DNA of 64,000 nt, taken from positions 417,001 to 481,000 of the forward strand of contig NZ_CP115465.1 of NCBI RefSeq assembly GCF_027912535.1, read 5' to 3'. Positions within the stretch are counted from its first letter, which is position 1. Every line of letters begins with the position of its first letter. The stretch is from Brevundimonas sp. NIBR11 (GTDB lineage: Bacteria; Pseudomonadota; Alphaproteobacteria; Caulobacterales; Caulobacteraceae). The notes under the pieces were generated by a model, which was not told the DNA's origin, made no database searches, and saw only the letters and a program-made list of their open reading frames with translations. This document shows, piece by piece, positions 35,331 through 44,826 of the stretch. Both the position numbers and the translations under genes were made by a program.

Positions 35331-38000
35331 CTAGCCCGCCAGAGCCGCGCGCACCGCCGCCAGACCGTCTTCGGCCTTGGACCCGTCCGGCGCGCCGCCT
35401 TGCGCGAAATCAGCCTTGCCGCCGGCGCCCTGGCCGCCCATGGCGAGGACGGCAGCGCGGGCGAGGTCGGCCGAGTTGACGCGGTCGGCGACGTCACTGG
35501 TCGCAGCGACTGTGACCGCCGCCTTGCCGTCGGAAAGACCGATCAGGGCGACGACGCCCGAGCCGACCTGTTTACGGAAGTCCTCGGCGACGCCGCGCAA
35601 GCCCTTGCCGTCGACGCCGTCGAGGATGCGGGCGATCAGCTTGACGCCGTTGATCTCTTCCGGCGCGGCGGACGCGCCTGAGCCGGCGCCTAGGGCCAGC
35701 TGTTTCTTCAGGTCGGCGACCTGTTTCTCCAGCGCCTTGCGCTCGGCCGAGAGGGCCTCGACGCGGGCGGGGACGTCCAGGGGCTGGACCTTGAAGGACT
35801 GGGCCAGCGTCTTCGCCACGCCGGCCTGGGCCAGCAGGTACTGGCGCGCGGCCTCGCCGGTGACGCCCTCGACGCGGCGGATGCCCGAGGCGATGCCGGT
35901 CTCGGCCGTGATCTTGAACAGGGCGATATCGCCGGTGCGGGCGACGTGGGTGCCGCCGCACAGTTCGACGGAGTAGGGGCCGTTGTTGTCGCCGGTCAGG
36001 GCGCGGCCGAGGGTGACCACGCGGACCTCGTCGCCGTATTTCTCGCCGAACAGGGCGACGGCGCCGCCGTCGATGGCGTCCTGGGGCGTCATCAGCTGGG
36101 TCGTGACCGGGACGTTCTGTCGGATGATCGCGTTCACCTCGGTCTCGATGGCGGCGAGCTGTTCCTCGGTGACGGGTGCATTGTGACTGAAGTCGAAACG
36201 CATGCGTTCGGCATCGACCAGCTGACCCTTCTGAGCCACGTGGGGACCCAGAACATTCTTCAGCGCCGCGTGCACCAGGTGGGCGGCGGAGTGGTTGGCG
36301 CGGGTGGTCAGGCGTTGTTCGGCGCCGGCGCGCAGTTGGGCGCGGGCGCCAATGGTCAGGGTTCCGGACTCGATCTCGATCTTGTGGGCGTAGAGGTCGC
36401 CGCCGGCGTGTTTCTGGACGTCGAGGATGACGCCGAAGCCTTGCTGGCCGGAGGCGTCGGTCCATTCGACCTCGCCGCGATCGCCGGTCTGGCCGCCGCC
36501 TTCGCCATAGAAGGGGGTCTGGTCGAAGAGGACCTCAGCCGTCTGGCCCGGTTCGAGAGCGTCGATGGATTCACCGCCGCGCACGATGGCCAGGACCTCG
36601 CCCGAGCCCTCGATGGCGTCATAGCCGGTGAAGACGGTCGGGCCGAGGCGGTCGCGCAGGGACAGCCATTCGCCGGCCGAGGCCGTCTGGCCAGAGCCCT
36701 TCCAGTTCGCCTTGCCGCGCTCGCGCTGCTGGGCCATCGCGGCCTCATAGGCGTCGTTGTCGACGGTCAAGCCGCGACGACGGGCCTCGTCCTGCGTCAG
36801 GTCGAGGGGGAAGCCGTAGGTGTCGGACAGGGTGAAGGCGGTCTGGCCCGAGATGACTCCGCCTGCCGACAGGCCCGCCGTCGCCTCGTCCAGCAGGGCC
36901 ATGCCGCGGCCGAGCGTGGTGCGGAAGCGGATCTCCTCCTGCTTCATCGTGTCTTCGATCGAGGCCTGGGCGCGCACCAGCTCCGGGAAGGCCTCGCCCA
37001 TCTGGTCGACCAAGGTCGGGACCAGACGGTGCATCAGGGGATCGGCGGCGCCGAGCAGGTGGGCGTGGCGCATGGCGCGACGCATGATGCGGCGAAGCAC
37101 ATAGCCGCGACCCTCGTTAGAGGGGGTCACGCCGTCGGCGATCAGGAAGGAAGACGAACGCAGGTGGTCGGCGATGACGCGGTGGCTGGCGGCTTGCGCG
37201 CCCTCCGCCTTGGTCGAGGTGGCGTCCTCGGAAGCGGCGATCAGGGTCTGGAACAGGTCGGTGTCGAAGACCGAGTTCTTGCCCTGGAGCACGCTCGTCA
37301 TCCGCTCCAGGCCCATGCCGGTATCGACCGAGGGTTTGGGCAGTTTGCGAACGATCTCGTCGTTCTCTTTCTCGAACTGCATGAAGACGTTGTTCCAGAT
37401 CTCCACGTAGCGGTCGCCGTCCTCGTCAGGCGAGCCGGGAGGGCCGCCGGGGACGTGGTCGCCGTAATCCCAGAAGATTTCGGTGCAGGGACCGCAGGGG
37501 CCGCTGTCGCCCATAGCCCAGAAGTTGTCCGAGCCGGCGATGCGGATGATCTTGTCGTCCGAGAAGCCGGTGACCCTCTTCCAGATCGCGGCGGCCTCAT
37601 CGTCGTCGATGTAGACGGTGACCAGCAGGCGCTTCGGATCGAGGCCGTAGTCCTTGGTGACCAGGGTCCACGCGCGGTCGATCGCGTGTTCCTTGAAATA
37701 GTCGCCGAAGGAGAAATTCCCCAGCATCTCGAAGAAGGTGAGGTGGCGGGCCGTGTAGCCGACGTTGTCCAGGTCGTTGTGCTTGCCGCCGGCGCGAACG
37801 CATTTCTGCGAGGACGTCGCGCGCGGGTAGGGCGGCGTGGCCGCGCCGGTGAAATAGTCCTTGAACGGCACCATGCCCGCGTTGACGAACATCAGCGTCG
37901 GGTCGTTCTGCGGCACCAGCGGGGCCGAGTGGACCTTGGTGTGACCGTCGGCCGCGAAGTAATCGAGGAAGGTCGAGCGGATCTGTTTCAGGCTGGCCAT
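35331..38000 (-). CDS. alaS: alanyl-tRNA synthetase
   Basis: An 889-residue class II synthetase with all parts: aminoacylation domain from MASLKQIRSTFLDYFAADGH (motif 1 region), tRNA-recognition domain, the editing domain with HSAAH and CGGTH zinc/active-site motifs (RANHSAAHLVHAAL; ELCGGTHVARTGD), and a C-Ala domain starting near the LSAERKALEKQVADLKKQL coiled coil. It charges tRNA-Ala and clears Ser/Gly mischarges. Length is normal. In Caulobacter alaS lies close to recA, as here. Confidence 0.97.
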   Translation of the reverse strand: MASLKQIRSTFLDYFAADGHTKVHSAPLVPQNDPTLMFVNAGMVPFKDYFTGAATPPYPRATSSQKCVRAGGKHNDLDNVGYTARHLTFFEMLGNFSFGDYFKEHAIDRAWTLVTKDYGLDPKRLLVTVYIDDDEAAAIWKRVTGFSDDKIIRIAGSDNFWAMGDSGPCGPCTEIFWDYGDHVPGGPPGSPDEDGDRYVEIWNNVFMQFEKENDEIVRKLPKPSVDTGMGLERMTSVLQGKNSVFDTDLFQTLIAASEDATSTKAEGAQAASHRVIADHLRSSSFLIADGVTPSNEGRGYVLRRIMRRAMRHAHLLGAADPLMHRLVPTLVDQMGEAFPELVRAQASIEDTMKQEEIRFRTTLGRGMALLDEATAGLSAGGVISGQTAFTLSDTYGFPLDLTQDEARRRGLTVDNDAYEAAMAQQRERGKANWKGSGQTASAGEWLSLRDRLGPTVFTGYDAIEGSGEVLAIVRGGESIDALEPGQTAEVLFDQTPFYGEGGGQTGDRGEVEWTDASGQQGFGVILDVQKHAGGDLYAHKIEIESGTLTIGARAQLRAGAEQRLTTRANHSAAHLVHAALKNVLGPHVAQKGQLVDAERMRFDFSHNAPVTEEQLAAIETEVNAIIRQNVPVTTQLMTPQDAIDGGAVALFGEKYGDEVRVVTLGRALTGDNNGPYSVELCGGTHVARTGDIALFKITAETGIASGIRRVEGVTGEAARQYLLAQAGVAKTLAQSFKVQPLDVPARVEALSAERKALEKQVADLKKQLALGAGSGASAAPEEINGVKLIARILDGVDGKGLRGVAEDFRKQVGSGVVALIGLSDGKAAVTVAATSDVADRVNSADLARAAVLAMGGQGAGGKADFAQGGAPDGSKAEDGLAAVRAALAG

Positions 38001-38090
38001 GGTCGGTCGTCTTGATGCGTCGAAGGGCGGGGAACCGGCGTCATATAGGGTTTCGGCGCGCGCCGCATCACCCGTCCGTGATCGGCGGTG

Positions 38091-38294
38091 TCAGTCGGCG
38101 TCGTCGCCTGGCTCGTCGATGGCGTCGTCCTCGTCCGACAGAAGGGCGTCGAGGGCTTCGATGATGGCGTCGATCTGTTCGGCGCTGGCGGCGACGCGGA
38201 GCACGGACCCGTCCGATCCGCCGATCTCGAGCAGGTAACCGTCGTCGCCTTCGGCCAGGTTGAACTGGGTCAGGGTCGGGATGCTGTCGGCCAT
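38091..38294 (-). CDS. small acidic conserved-looking protein
   Basis: A 67-residue protein, strongly acidic at the C-terminus (LSDEDDAIDEPGDDAD) with a compact N-terminal part (FNLAEGDDGYLLEIGGSDGSVLRVAASAEQIDAIIEAL). AAGGAGA precedes the ATG. It lies between alaS and recA on the same strand and could be cotranscribed toward alaS. I do not recognise a function. Confidence 0.7.
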   Translation of the reverse strand: MADSIPTLTQFNLAEGDDGYLLEIGGSDGSVLRVAASAEQIDAIIEALDALLSDEDDAIDEPGDDAD

Positions 38295-38398
38295 GCGGGT
38301 CTCCTTGCGCGGATCAACCGCCGGCGGGGGGAAAGGTTCGCGGTTTTGCGCGTCGGCGTGACGCGGGGCAAGACGGTGTCCAAGGCGTAAGATGGCGC

Positions 38399-38761
38399 AT
38401 GTCCACGCTGGAAGTCTGGTTCGATGGCGACTGCCCGCTTTGCCGGAGCGAGATCGCCCTGTTGCGGCGACTGGATCGGCGGGGCGCCATCGTCTTCACG
38501 GATGTAGCGACGGGGCAGGGCGGCTGTCCGATCGATCGCGCCGACCTGCTGGCCCGGTTCCATGCGTGCGAGGATGGACGGATGGTTTCGGGCGCCGAGG
38601 CTTTCGCGGCGATGTGGCGTGCGATCCCGATGCTGGCGCCCTTCGGCCGGCTGGCGCGGAACCCGCGGGTTCTGGCCGGGCTGGAGCGGCTGTATGTCGC
38701 CTTCCTGCGGGTGCGGCCGTGGATCCAGCGGCGGGTGCGGAGGCGCTCGCGGTCCAGATGA
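38399..38761 (+). CDS. DUF393 / DCC-family thiol-disulfide protein
   Basis: A 120-residue DCC-family protein: EVWFDGDCPLCRSEIALLRR at the N-terminus carries the family's DGxCPLC dithiol. The rest is helical and ends in a basic tail (RPWIQRRVRRRSRSR). The family is predicted to have a thioredoxin-like redox role. Faces the recA terminator. Confidence 0.82.
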   Translation: MSTLEVWFDGDCPLCRSEIALLRRLDRRGAIVFTDVATGQGGCPIDRADLLARFHACEDGRMVSGAEAFAAMWRAIPMLAPFGRLARNPRVLAGLERLYVAFLRVRPWIQRRVRRRSRSR

Positions 38762-38792
38762 AAAATGCCCGCCCGGACGAAGCCGGGCGGGC
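38761..38792 (-). terminator. rho-independent terminator for recA
   Basis: On the minus strand a 10-bp stem GCCCGCCCGG / CCGGGCGGGC with a CTTCGT loop is followed by ATTTTTC. It lies 114 bp past the recA stop. A second larger stem (CTCTCCCCGG at 38795, CCGGGGAGAG at 38845) lies between. Confidence 0.75.
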
Positions 38793-38905
38793 GGCTCTCC
38801 CCGGCCCGAGCCCCGCGGGGGTCGGCGGCGGGTCGCGGGACCAGCCGGGGAGAGTGTTCGGTGTCCGGACTGGAAACACAGTCCGCAGAGTCCGTAGAGT
38901 CCGGA

Positions 38906-40009
38906 TCAGCCCTCGAGGTCCTGACCTTCGTCGGGCTCGGGCGTGCCCAGGAGCTCGTCGGCGATCTTGTTGGTCGAGGCGCGAACGGCCTTTTCGATCG
39001 CGTCGGCCATGTCGGGGTTGGCCTTGAGGAAGTTGCGGACGTTCTCGCGGCCCTGACCAATGCGGGTCGAGTCGTAGGAGAACCAGCTGCCCGACTTCTC
39101 GATCACCCCGGCCTTGACGCCCAGGTCGATGATCTCGCCCAGCTTGGAGATGCCCTCGCCGTACATGATGTCGAAGATGACCTCGCGGAACGGCGGGGCG
39201 ACCTTGTTCTTGACGACCTTGACGCGGGTGGTGTTGCCGGTGACCTCGTCCCGATCCTTGATCGCGCCGGTGCGGCGGATGTCGAGGCGGACCGAAGCAT
39301 AGAACTTCAGCGCATTGCCGCCCGTCGTCGTCTCGGGCGAGCCGTACATCACGCCGATCTTGTGACGGATCTGGTTGATGAACAGGACGATACAGTTGGT
39401 CTTCGAGATCGAGCCGGTCAGCTTGCGCAGGGCCTGGGACATCAGGCGAGCCTGAAGGCCCGGCAGGCTGTCGCCCATCTCGCCCTCGATCTCCGCGCGC
39501 GGCGTCAGGGCGGCGACCGAATCGACCACCACGATGTCCACGGCGCCCGAACGCACCAGGGTGTCGACGATCTCCAGCGCCTGTTCGCCATGATCCGGCT
39601 GGGACACCAGCAAATCATCCAGGTTCACGCCCAGCTTCTGAGCGTAGGTCGGGTCCAGCGCGTGCTCGGCATCGACGAAGGCGGCTACGCCCCCGGCCTT
39701 CTGGATTTCGGCCACGGTGTGCAGGGCCAGTGTCGTCTTGCCCGAGGATTCAGGACCGAACACCTCGATCACCCGACCGCGCGGCAGGCCGCCGATCCCC
39801 AGCGCCATGTCCAGGCCCAGCGAGCCGGTGGACACCGAGGGGATCACGTCGGCGACCCCGCCCTTGCCCAGTTTCATGACCGAGCCCTTGCCGAAGGCGC
39901 GATCGATCTGTGCGATCGCCGCCTCCAGAGCGCGCTGCTTGTCGCCGTCTTCCTTGCCGACCAATTTCAATGCCGCCTGCGATGCCACCTTACCACTCTC
40001 CCTTGCCAT
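38906..40009 (-). CDS. recA: recombinase A
   Basis: A 367-residue RecA. Walker [10 protein letters not shown] is at residues 85-93, Walker B is [12 protein letters not shown], and the DNA-binding loops follow ([31 protein letters not shown]). It drives strand exchange and SOS induction. ATG 40009 is chosen because [20 protein letters not shown] leads into the family N-terminus; the upstream extension has none of it. Confidence 0.96.
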   Translation of the reverse strand: MARESGKVASQAALKLVGKEDGDKQRALEAAIAQIDRAFGKGSVMKLGKGGVADVIPSVSTGSLGLDMALGIGGLPRGRVIEVFGPESSGKTTLALHTVAEIQKAGGVAAFVDAEHALDPTYAQKLGVNLDDLLVSQPDHGEQALEIVDTLVRSGAVDIVVVDSVAALTPRAEIEGEMGDSLPGLQARLMSQALRKLTGSISKTNCIVLFINQIRHKIGVMYGSPETTTGGNALKFYASVRLDIRRTGAIKDRDEVTGNTTRVKVVKNKVAPPFREVIFDIMYGEGISKLGEIIDLGVKAGVIEKSGSWFSYDSTRIGQGRENVRNFLKANPDMADAIEKAVRASTNKIADELLGTPEPDEGQDLEG

Positions 40010-40114
40010 GATTCCCAATGATGCTTCGGGGGAGAGGCCCGCCTTCGGTCCGATGACCGTGACCCGCTCCCTGTGAGCCAGACTATGTGCACGGTTTGTT
40101 CCGGTTGCCAATAT

Positions 40115-40128
40115 GTTCTTTTTGGAAC
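40115..40128. promoter_or_regulatory. inverted repeat GTTC-N6-GAAC upstream of recA
   Basis: GTTCTTTTTGGAAC is about 106 bp upstream of the recA start, with another GTTC at 40098. The known alphaproteobacterial LexA box is the direct repeat GTTC-N7-GTTC, which is not found here; this is a variant candidate for SOS control. Confidence 0.35.
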
Positions 40129-40218
40129 GCCTCGGAGACGCGGCCCGGCTACGTCCGATTTTGACGTGAGCGGTGAGCGATCAGGCCATCGAGGTTTGTA
40201 GCAACGCCTTAACGCCCG

Positions 40219-40371
40219 TCAGAACCGACCGACCAGCCTTGCCTCCAAGGCGGCCCGCCGTGCGCGCAAATCCAGGCCTCTGATCTGATCGGCGAGGACC
40301 GCGCTGGGCGGCTCTGGGGTGACGACAACCTCGAAGGGAGCGCTTGACGAGCCATCGTCAAAGCAAGTCGC
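40219..40371 (-). pseudogene. PemK/MazF-family toxin C-terminal remnant
   Basis: A 50-codon open stretch with no start codon reads PFEVVVTPEPPSAVLADQIR, then GLDLRARRAALEARL, and ends in TGA at 40219-40221. This matches the C-terminal third of PemK/MazF mRNA interferases (PFEV..., LADQV..LDWRAR). The N-terminal core is missing and the frame is closed by the TAG of the DUF4344 gene directly upstream. It is therefore a degraded toxin gene; no antitoxin gene is seen beside it. Confidence 0.5.
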
Positions 40372-41199
40372 CTATTCCTTCAGGTGAGCGTCCAGCAGGG
40401 TGTACCAGGTGCTGGTCAGGCGCTGGAATTCGGCGGGGCACTGTTCGGCGCGGGCCTCGGTCAGCCATTCCTCTTCGAGGAGGTTGGCGTACTTGTCGGT
40501 GTCGGAGCCGTACACCAGGCAGGTCAGGGTATAGTAGCGCTGCTGGCTGAGGGAGTGTTCGTCCTCGAAATCGCTCTCCTCGACCTCGGCGGCTTCCGAC
40601 GGGTCGGTGTAGAAGCTGAGGGCGCCGGAGATGGCGGATTCCTCGCCGTCGTCGCCGTCGATCAACCACCATGCGGCCAGGCTGTCGGCGGCGTCCTCCT
40701 CGCGGCCCGTGAAGGGGATTTCGAGCACGTCGATCAGGGCGTGGCCGACCTCGTGGAAGACAGTGAAGAGGAATGAGCCGTTGACGGCGTCCTCGATCTC
40801 TTCCTCGGTGTCGTAGAAGTTGGCGAAATTCTCGCGCTCGCCCTCGAACATCTCGATACAGACCTGAATCTCGTGGTCTTCGGGGACGTAGTAGGCATTG
40901 TTCTCGCCGCACTGGGCGAAGCGCATGCCGATGTCGCGCGGCAGGTTCAGGCTCTCGTTCAGTACGTCAGCGATGTCTTCGAGCCAGCGTTCCTCGCTGA
41001 GCTGGGCGGCGAGCTCGGTGTATTCGTCGTCCTCCAGCGCGGCCGGCAGGACCTTGAAGTCGCCGCGGTCCCCGCCGGAGGAACGGGCGGCCGAGTTGGT
41101 GTGCGCCGTGGTCGTCGTGTCCTCGCAGGCGGCCAGGGACAGGGTCCCGAGCGCAACGAGCAAGGAGCGGCGCAGCAGCGCCCCGAACGATTTGGACAT
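40372..41199 (-). CDS. DUF4344-family metallopeptidase lipoprotein
   Basis: A 275-residue exported protein. The signal ends in the lipobox SLAAC (C25). The zinc motif H149-E-V-G-H153 lies in FTVFHEVGHALIDVLEIP, followed by GREEDAADSLAAWWL, which supplies a likely third ligand. Acidic linker regions are frequent. Family members are thought to be membrane-attached zinc proteases; substrate is unknown. AGGGGGA precedes the ATG at 41199. Confidence 0.85.
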   Translation of the reverse strand: MSKSFGALLRRSLLVALGTLSLAACEDTTTTAHTNSAARSSGGDRGDFKVLPAALEDDEYTELAAQLSEERWLEDIADVLNESLNLPRDIGMRFAQCGENNAYYVPEDHEIQVCIEMFEGERENFANFYDTEEEIEDAVNGSFLFTVFHEVGHALIDVLEIPFTGREEDAADSLAAWWLIDGDDGEESAISGALSFYTDPSEAAEVEESDFEDEHSLSQQRYYTLTCLVYGSDTDKYANLLEEEWLTEARAEQCPAEFQRLTSTWYTLLDAHLKE

Positions 41200-41278
41200 G
41201 ACGGTCCCCCTGAACGCCCGCTGTCTAGCGGAGGCCTGGGTCGTCGCCAACGCGCGGGCAGGGCGCCGTCAGGCCGCG

Positions 41279-41971
41279 TCAGTGTGCCGTTGGGTCGCGC
41301 ACGGCGATCAGGGACTTGGTCAGACCGGCGACGACCTCGTCGTGATGCGCCGCGTCCGGATAGAGGAAGCGGAACTGGGCCTTGTCCAGCAGGCGGGCGT
41401 GCTGGACGTCGCGCATGGCCGCGCCCATGTCGAGCGCCTTCTGCGAGAAGCCGTGGCGGCGTTTGAGCAGAGACCGGGCGCGACTCTGTTCCGAGCGCCA
41501 ATGGAAGAAGGGGGCCGAAAAGTGGGGCTCAACCGGGAACCAGAAATAGGGGGTCTGGACGTAGTAGCGCGGGGCCAGACGGCGGCATTCGGCGGCGAAG
41601 GCCTCCATGCGCGTCCAGTCGCCGACATGCTCGATGACCGAGTTGGAGTGGACCAGGTCGAAGCTATGGTCGGCGTACTGCGGCAGCGCGCAGGCGTCCC
41701 CGTCGACGATGGTGAACAGGGCCGGGTCGGCGACCTCGTCGATGCCGCCCGGATTGACGAGGGTGATGCGGACCTTGGAGGCGCGCAGAAATTGGGAATC
41801 GAACAAGGTCCAGTAGTTCGCCTCGCCGCCCAGATCGATGATGTTCACCGATCCCTTCTCGGCGTGGATCCGGGTGATGAGATCGACGATCCGCTTGGCG
41901 CGGGCGCGGCGAAAGCGCGACACCAGCGAGTTGGGATCGGTGTTGTCCTGGAGGGCGTGGATCAGGTTCAT
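41279..41971 (-). CDS. class I SAM-dependent methyltransferase
   Basis: A 230-residue methyltransferase. The SAM motif is NIIDLGGEANYW, the acidic residue follows in VDGDACALP and the post-motif is FDLVHSNSVIEHVGDW. The N-terminus (FRRARAKRIVDLI) recalls enzymes acting on sugars or small metabolites, but the acceptor cannot be named. It stands alone between the DUF4344 and M28 genes. Confidence 0.82.
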   Translation of the reverse strand: MNLIHALQDNTDPNSLVSRFRRARAKRIVDLITRIHAEKGSVNIIDLGGEANYWTLFDSQFLRASKVRITLVNPGGIDEVADPALFTIVDGDACALPQYADHSFDLVHSNSVIEHVGDWTRMEAFAAECRRLAPRYYVQTPYFWFPVEPHFSAPFFHWRSEQSRARSLLKRRHGFSQKALDMGAAMRDVQHARLLDKAQFRFLYPDAAHHDEVVAGLTKSLIAVRDPTAH

Positions 41972-42034
41972 GCGACCTTGATACAGGCCGGGTTTTGCCG
42001 TCCGGCTAAGGGGCAGGGTTAGCGGGCGGGTAAC

Positions 42035-43918
42035 CTAACTGGGTCCGGTCGCCGTGTGCGGCGACTCGGGCTCGGCGAAGCGGGCCGTGAGCGACAGGCC
42101 GCAGGCGAGGATCAGGCAGGCGGCCGCCGCGGCGGCGAGCGCGCCCTTGGCCTTGGGCGCAAGGGGGGTGAGGAACAGCAGGACCAGCACCGTCATCAGG
42201 GCCAGGACGCCGGGCAGGTCCATGCCGACACCGAGGAAGACCTGATGCGACAGGTTCAGGATCCAGGCGCCCCCTACGACCGTGGCCACGACGGCCGGGA
42301 TCAGAGCGCGCGCGCTCTCCAGCCGGGCGCCGACGAGGGCGCAGGCCGCCGCCGCAACGGCCGCCAGAAGGCCCGGCCAAATCAGGATCAGGGCGGCTTC
42401 GGGCGCCGCGCCCTGGGCCGCGCAGCCGAGGACGAAGATCAGGGCGATGAGGCCCAGCCAGCCGCCCCAGACGGTCTTCGGCGCGCTCTGGGACCAGACC
42501 GACAGGGCGAAGGCGACGCCACCGGCGCCCAGGACCACAGGTTCAAACCCGCCCAGGATCAGGCTGACGGCGACGGCCGCGACGACGACGCCGGACAGGA
42601 GTTTCGGCCCCAGGGCTTTGCGTCCGGCCAGGAGAGCGAGGGCGACGGCGGACATGGCGAAACCGGTTCCGGCCTCCATCCACGGCAGGCGGCGCAGAAG
42701 CGTGTAGTAGGCGTCGGCGGACTCGGCTCGCGCCGTCAGGGGCCCTGCGAGGACGCGGACGCCGTGGGCGACGACGATGCCCATGGCGAGGACCCACAGG
42801 CCCGACAGCATGCCGCGTCCGACGTCGGCGGCGGTCAAGCGGGTTGCGTGGCGCGCACCCCAGGCCGCGAAGGCTCCCAGCGCGGCGGTGATGGCCAGAA
42901 GGGTCCAGCCGAGGTCCGGCGAATGGACGATGGTGAACAGGCCCAGATAGTCGCCGTAGACGACGTTTCGGCCCGCGACCGGCAGGGCGTCGGCGCGCAG
43001 CAGGGCGTCGGTCGCCTCCAGCGCCTGCGAGCCGATGTGCTGGACCGAACCCTGGTCGAGGTTGTCAGGCGTGGAGCTCGGGGCGTGGTACTGGGACGGA
43101 CGGCCGATGAAGGCGAAATTGACTCCGCCGATGCCCCGGTTCTTGGGGATGGTGAAGTCGGTGCCGTTGGGCATGTTCTCGTAGACGAAGATCGACAGGG
43201 AACTTGAGGAGGCTCCGCCGTCGGCTTTGCGCGCGGCGCGGCTGAACAGGTTGATGGTCTCGGCATTGCCGCGTCCGGTCTCGAACATGAAGGCGCGGCC
43301 GCCACCGCCTCGCGCCTCCAGATTAACCACGGCGCCCACGCGGTCGCGCAAGGGATGTTCGGAGAAGAAGATGCGGGCGCCGTCGAGGTTCAGTTCCTCG
43401 GCGTCGGTCAGGAGGACGACGAGGCTGCGGTTGGTCGGGCCGCGCGCCTTGATCGCGCGCACGGCTTCCAGAACGGACGCCACGCCCGCGCCGTCATCGG
43501 CCGCGCCGGGCGAGCTCCAGGCGCTGTCGTAGTGGGCCATCATCAGGACGGCGGCGGCGTTCGGGTCGCGGCCGGGCAGGACGCCGACGATGTTGACCGC
43601 CTGATTGCCCGTCGCCGCCGGATCGCCGCCCCAGCGGGTCAGGCGGGTGATCGCCTCGGGCGACATCGCCCCGGCCTGAAGCGTGGGGTTGAGGCCCAGC
43701 TGGGCCATGCGACCGAAGAGATATTGCTGCACGCGGGCATGGTCGGCCGATCCGACGGCGTGGGGACGGGCGCCGATGGCGCGGACGTCCGACATGGCGC
43801 GGGCGGCGGAGAAGTCAACGGCTGGGCTTCCGGTCCCCTTGGGCGCGGGGACCTGAAGCGCCCAGACGCCGATCAGGAGGGCGACGGCCAGCGATCCGAG
43901 AAACAGAGCCCAACGCAT
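42035..43918 (-). CDS. M28-family membrane metallopeptidase
   Basis: A 627-residue protein with an N-terminal signal anchor (MRWALFLGSLAVALLIGVWA), a luminal/periplasmic M28 peptidase domain and about eight C-terminal membrane helices. Zinc-site blocks: MAHYDSAWSSPGAADDGAG, LTDAEELNLDGA, FSEHPL and the final histidine in PSQYHAPSSTPDNL. The layout matches the Fxna/ER-metallopeptidase-like group of aminopeptidases. Start ATG 43918 follows GGAGGGG with proper spacing; ATG 43924 overlaps it. Confidence 0.9.
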   Translation of the reverse strand: MRWALFLGSLAVALLIGVWALQVPAPKGTGSPAVDFSAARAMSDVRAIGARPHAVGSADHARVQQYLFGRMAQLGLNPTLQAGAMSPEAITRLTRWGGDPAATGNQAVNIVGVLPGRDPNAAAVLMMAHYDSAWSSPGAADDGAGVASVLEAVRAIKARGPTNRSLVVLLTDAEELNLDGARIFFSEHPLRDRVGAVVNLEARGGGGRAFMFETGRGNAETINLFSRAARKADGGASSSSLSIFVYENMPNGTDFTIPKNRGIGGVNFAFIGRPSQYHAPSSTPDNLDQGSVQHIGSQALEATDALLRADALPVAGRNVVYGDYLGLFTIVHSPDLGWTLLAITAALGAFAAWGARHATRLTAADVGRGMLSGLWVLAMGIVVAHGVRVLAGPLTARAESADAYYTLLRRLPWMEAGTGFAMSAVALALLAGRKALGPKLLSGVVVAAVAVSLILGGFEPVVLGAGGVAFALSVWSQSAPKTVWGGWLGLIALIFVLGCAAQGAAPEAALILIWPGLLAAVAAAACALVGARLESARALIPAVVATVVGGAWILNLSHQVFLGVGMDLPGVLALMTVLVLLFLTPLAPKAKGALAAAAAACLILACGLSLTARFAEPESPHTATGPS

Positions 43919-43979
43919 CGACATCCCCTCCGACGTTCGCCCGACCATAGGGTCGCAAGCGGGGCCGTGTCGACCGGGA

Positions 43980-44795
43980 TCAGGCGGCGCGGCTGAGGGC
44001 CGAGGGAGCTTTCACGAACAGGCCCTTGCGACCGCCGACGGGGCGGAAGGCCACGGTGTCGCCGTCGATCCGCTCGTCGGCGCCCAGGATCAGGACGCCG
44101 TCGTCGACCAGACGCTTTTCCAGGCCGTCGATGACCTGGCCGCGCTTGGCCGGGTCCATCTCAGAGAGGACGTTGCGGCACAGGATGACGTCGAACTGGA
44201 CGGCGTCGGCCGGGGCGTCCAGCAGGTTGTGGCGAGCGAAGCGGACGGCGGACTTCAGCTCGGGTTTGGCGACCCAGGCGTCCTCAGCCGGATCGAACCA
44301 GTTCAGCATGGCCTGAGCCGAGAGGCCGCGCTGGATCTCGAAAGCTGTGTAGGAGCCGGCGCGCCCGCGATCGACTGCGCGCTGGGACAGGTCGGTGGCG
44401 ACGATGTCGACATTGGCCCGTGTCTCCAGGGCGCGCATGGCCAGGGAATAGGGTTCCTGACCGTGGGAGCAGCCGGCGGACCAGATGCGCACCAGACCGT
44501 CGGGTCGGGCGCGGCCGATGGCGGGCAGGAGCTCGTTGGCGAAGGTGTCGAAGATGGCGCGGTCGCGGCGGAACCAGGTCTCGGGATTCAGCAGGGCTTC
44601 GATGACCGACCAGCCCAGGCTCGCGACCGGCTTGGCCCAGAGGCTGGCCAGCATGTCGTCGACACTGTCGAAGCCCTCGCGCCGGGCCACGGGCGCCAGC
44701 CGGTGCTCGGCCAGATGAATGCGATCGCGCCCCAGGCGGAAGCCGGCGCGCGAGACCATCAGGGCCTGCAGACGTTCGAAATCGTCCTGGATCAT
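43980..44795 (-). CDS. cheR: CheR-type protein-glutamate methyltransferase
   Basis: A 271-residue CheR. The N-terminal helical domain is followed by WFRRDRAIFDTF, the SAM motif IWSAGCSHGQEPYSLAM, the ATDLS acidic motif and ILCRNVLSEMD. It methylates chemoreceptor glutamates. It lies 31 bp after the response-regulator gene and downstream of chpT on the same strand, so the three are probably one operon; a non-chemotaxis role tied to the cell-cycle genes is possible. Confidence 0.9.
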   Translation of the reverse strand: MIQDDFERLQALMVSRAGFRLGRDRIHLAEHRLAPVARREGFDSVDDMLASLWAKPVASLGWSVIEALLNPETWFRRDRAIFDTFANELLPAIGRARPDGLVRIWSAGCSHGQEPYSLAMRALETRANVDIVATDLSQRAVDRGRAGSYTAFEIQRGLSAQAMLNWFDPAEDAWVAKPELKSAVRFARHNLLDAPADAVQFDVILCRNVLSEMDPAKRGQVIDGLEKRLVDDGVLILGADERIDGDTVAFRPVGGRKGLFVKAPSALSRAA

Positions 44796-44826
44796 GATCG
44801 AGCTACGGAGCGGGTCATGGCTGGCT

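Noticed and set aside
40010..40200. Canonical alphaproteobacterial LexA box GTTC-N7-GTTC upstream of recA
   Set aside because: The GTTC pairs present have spacings of 13 or are inverted with N6; no N7 direct repeat was found.
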